Origin: Candidatus Komeilibacteria bacterium RIFCSPLOWO2_02_FULL_48_11
GTDB lineage: Bacteria; Patescibacteriota; Patescibacteriia; UBA2169
NCBI GenBank assembly: GCA_001818435.1
Contig: MHKO01000047.1
Span: 32,785-46,313, forward strand
Direction: 5' to 3'
Length of the DNA: 13,529 nt
Shown here: piece after piece, positions 13,140 to 13,529 of the stretch
Layout of the letters: the number at the start of each line of letters is the position of its first letter
Numbering within the stretch: position 1 is the first letter of the stretch
The notes under the pieces: model-generated
Told to the model about the DNA's origin: nothing
The model's database searches: none
What the model saw: only the letters and a program-made list of their open reading frames with translations
Made by a program: the position numbers and the translations under genes

Positions 13140-13529
13140 TTATTCTCCTAATCCTGCCAACTTGCATGCAGCAGAAAAGGTACCGAAATATCTCTTGAAA
13201 GTGTCTAAAGAAGCACACTTTCCCTCCTTAGATGCCGCGTTAACCTCCCTTGTAGTTGGTTTTTTCTTTAATTCTTTTGCAAGATCAATGAGTTGCTGGA
13301 GAAGTTCCGGTGTATTGCCCTTGCCGTATTTTTTGTTCGGACGAGGACATATTGGACAGCCTGAGCCTCTTGTACGCCAATTTCCTTGCGCCTGCCATTC
13401 ATGTCCGCAGGTGGAACATTTCCACAACAACTTCTTGTTAGTGCCTGCTATCACCTTATCAGCCGGCAACTCGTTCCTGTCGGAATATTCTTTGGCAAGT
13501 TCAGGGTGAGTGGCGGCCAGGTTGTTGGT
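13140..13529 (-). CDS. Zinc-ribbon protein with homing-endonuclease-associated repeat (5' partial)
   Basis: The frame is open to the window edge, so the N-terminus is missing; 129 residues are visible. Counting from an internal Met at 13469, a zinc ribbon of the DUF4379 type is seen: LLWKCSTCGHEW with Cys18 and Cys21, then GSGCPIC with Cys38 and Cys41. The residues before it (LAATHPELAKEYS) match the linker normally preceding each DUF4379 unit, so further units may lie beyond the window. About residues 52-108 match the homing-endonuclease-associated repeat: LIDLAKELKKKPTTREV ... TFKRYFGTFSAACKLAGL. Both modules probably bind nucleic acid; no nuclease catalytic motif is visible in this part. 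DUF4379 is often joined to Vsr-like or HNH nucleases, so the missing part could be catalytic. It is convergent with clpP and shares its terminator. Confidence 0.75.
   Translation of the reverse strand, partial: TNNLAATHPELAKEYSDRNELPADKVIAGTNKKLLWKCSTCGHEWQAQGNWRTRGSGCPICPRPNKKYGKGNTPELLQQLIDLAKELKKKPTTREVNAASKEGKCASLDTFKRYFGTFSAACKLAGLGE

Noticed and set aside
13132..13509. Plus-strand open frame of 125 codons
   Set aside because: It is antisense to the minus-strand zinc-ribbon gene, whose CxxC pairs and repeat motif are clearly meaningful; the plus-strand translation has no family pattern.
1..13529. Alternative genetic code (TGA as Gly)
   Set aside because: Core genes contain no in-frame TGA, and the DHH gene ends in TGA at the expected C-terminus, so the standard bacterial code fits.
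1..13529. tRNA, rRNA, CRISPR array or transposase gene
   Set aside because: No intergenic stretch shows a cloverleaf, regularly spaced direct repeats or a transposase frame; the intergenic repeats are inverted, not CRISPR-like.

Overview
The window looks like a chromosomal segment of a Candidate Phyla Radiation (Patescibacteria, probably Parcubacteria-like) bacterium. The best evidence is the C-terminal module of the first protein: a duplicated F-[IV]-x-Y-G ... FGK-x-P-x4-DW unit that I associate with surface proteins of these small episymbiotic bacteria. Compact housekeeping genes (a 664-residue IF2, a 114-residue RbfA, a 198-residue ClpP) fit this too. TAA, TAG and TGA all act as stops, so I see no sign of the TGA=Gly code of SR1/Gracilibacteria. 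The phylum is an inference.

Layout. 1-3327: 3' part of a very large modular surface protein (beta-helix, Ig-like domain, LCAT-type alpha/beta hydrolase, more Ig-like domains, CPR-type tail repeats). 3353-4415: two unrecognised multi-pass membrane proteins. 4476-5166: lexA with a palindromic operator lying between its -35 and -10. 5192-8302: an AT-rich restriction-modification operon, with a beta-class DNA methyltransferase carrying SPPY, a second carrying DPPY, and a phospholipase-D-fold nuclease. This is the arrangement expected of a BfiI-like system with an asymmetric recognition site. 8388-8522: a 44-residue zinc-finger microprotein. 8524-13034: conserved core genes infB, rbfA, a DHH/DHHA1 phosphoesterase (nrnA-like) and clpP, separated by three different inverted-repeat elements. 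13060-13088: a strong bidirectional terminator. 13140-13529: on the minus strand, a zinc-ribbon protein with a homing-endonuclease-associated repeat, running off the window.

How the genes work together. infB and rbfA serve translation initiation and 30S maturation, the DHH enzyme degrades nano-RNA or pAp, and ClpP is the proteolytic core of a Clp machine. LexA is the DNA-damage repressor and appears autoregulated. The R-M operon is a self-contained defence module whose low GC contrasts with the core genes. The large hydrolase may act on external lipids, which would suit a cell that scavenges host lipids, but this is inference.

A recurring signal is promoter placement. At lexA, the first methyltransferase gene, infB and the DHH gene, a sigma70-type promoter with a 17-bp spacer ends only 7-9 nt before the start codon and no Shine-Dalgarno is visible. 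This implies leaderless or nearly leaderless mRNAs. No tRNA, rRNA, CRISPR array or insertion sequence with a transposase was found.
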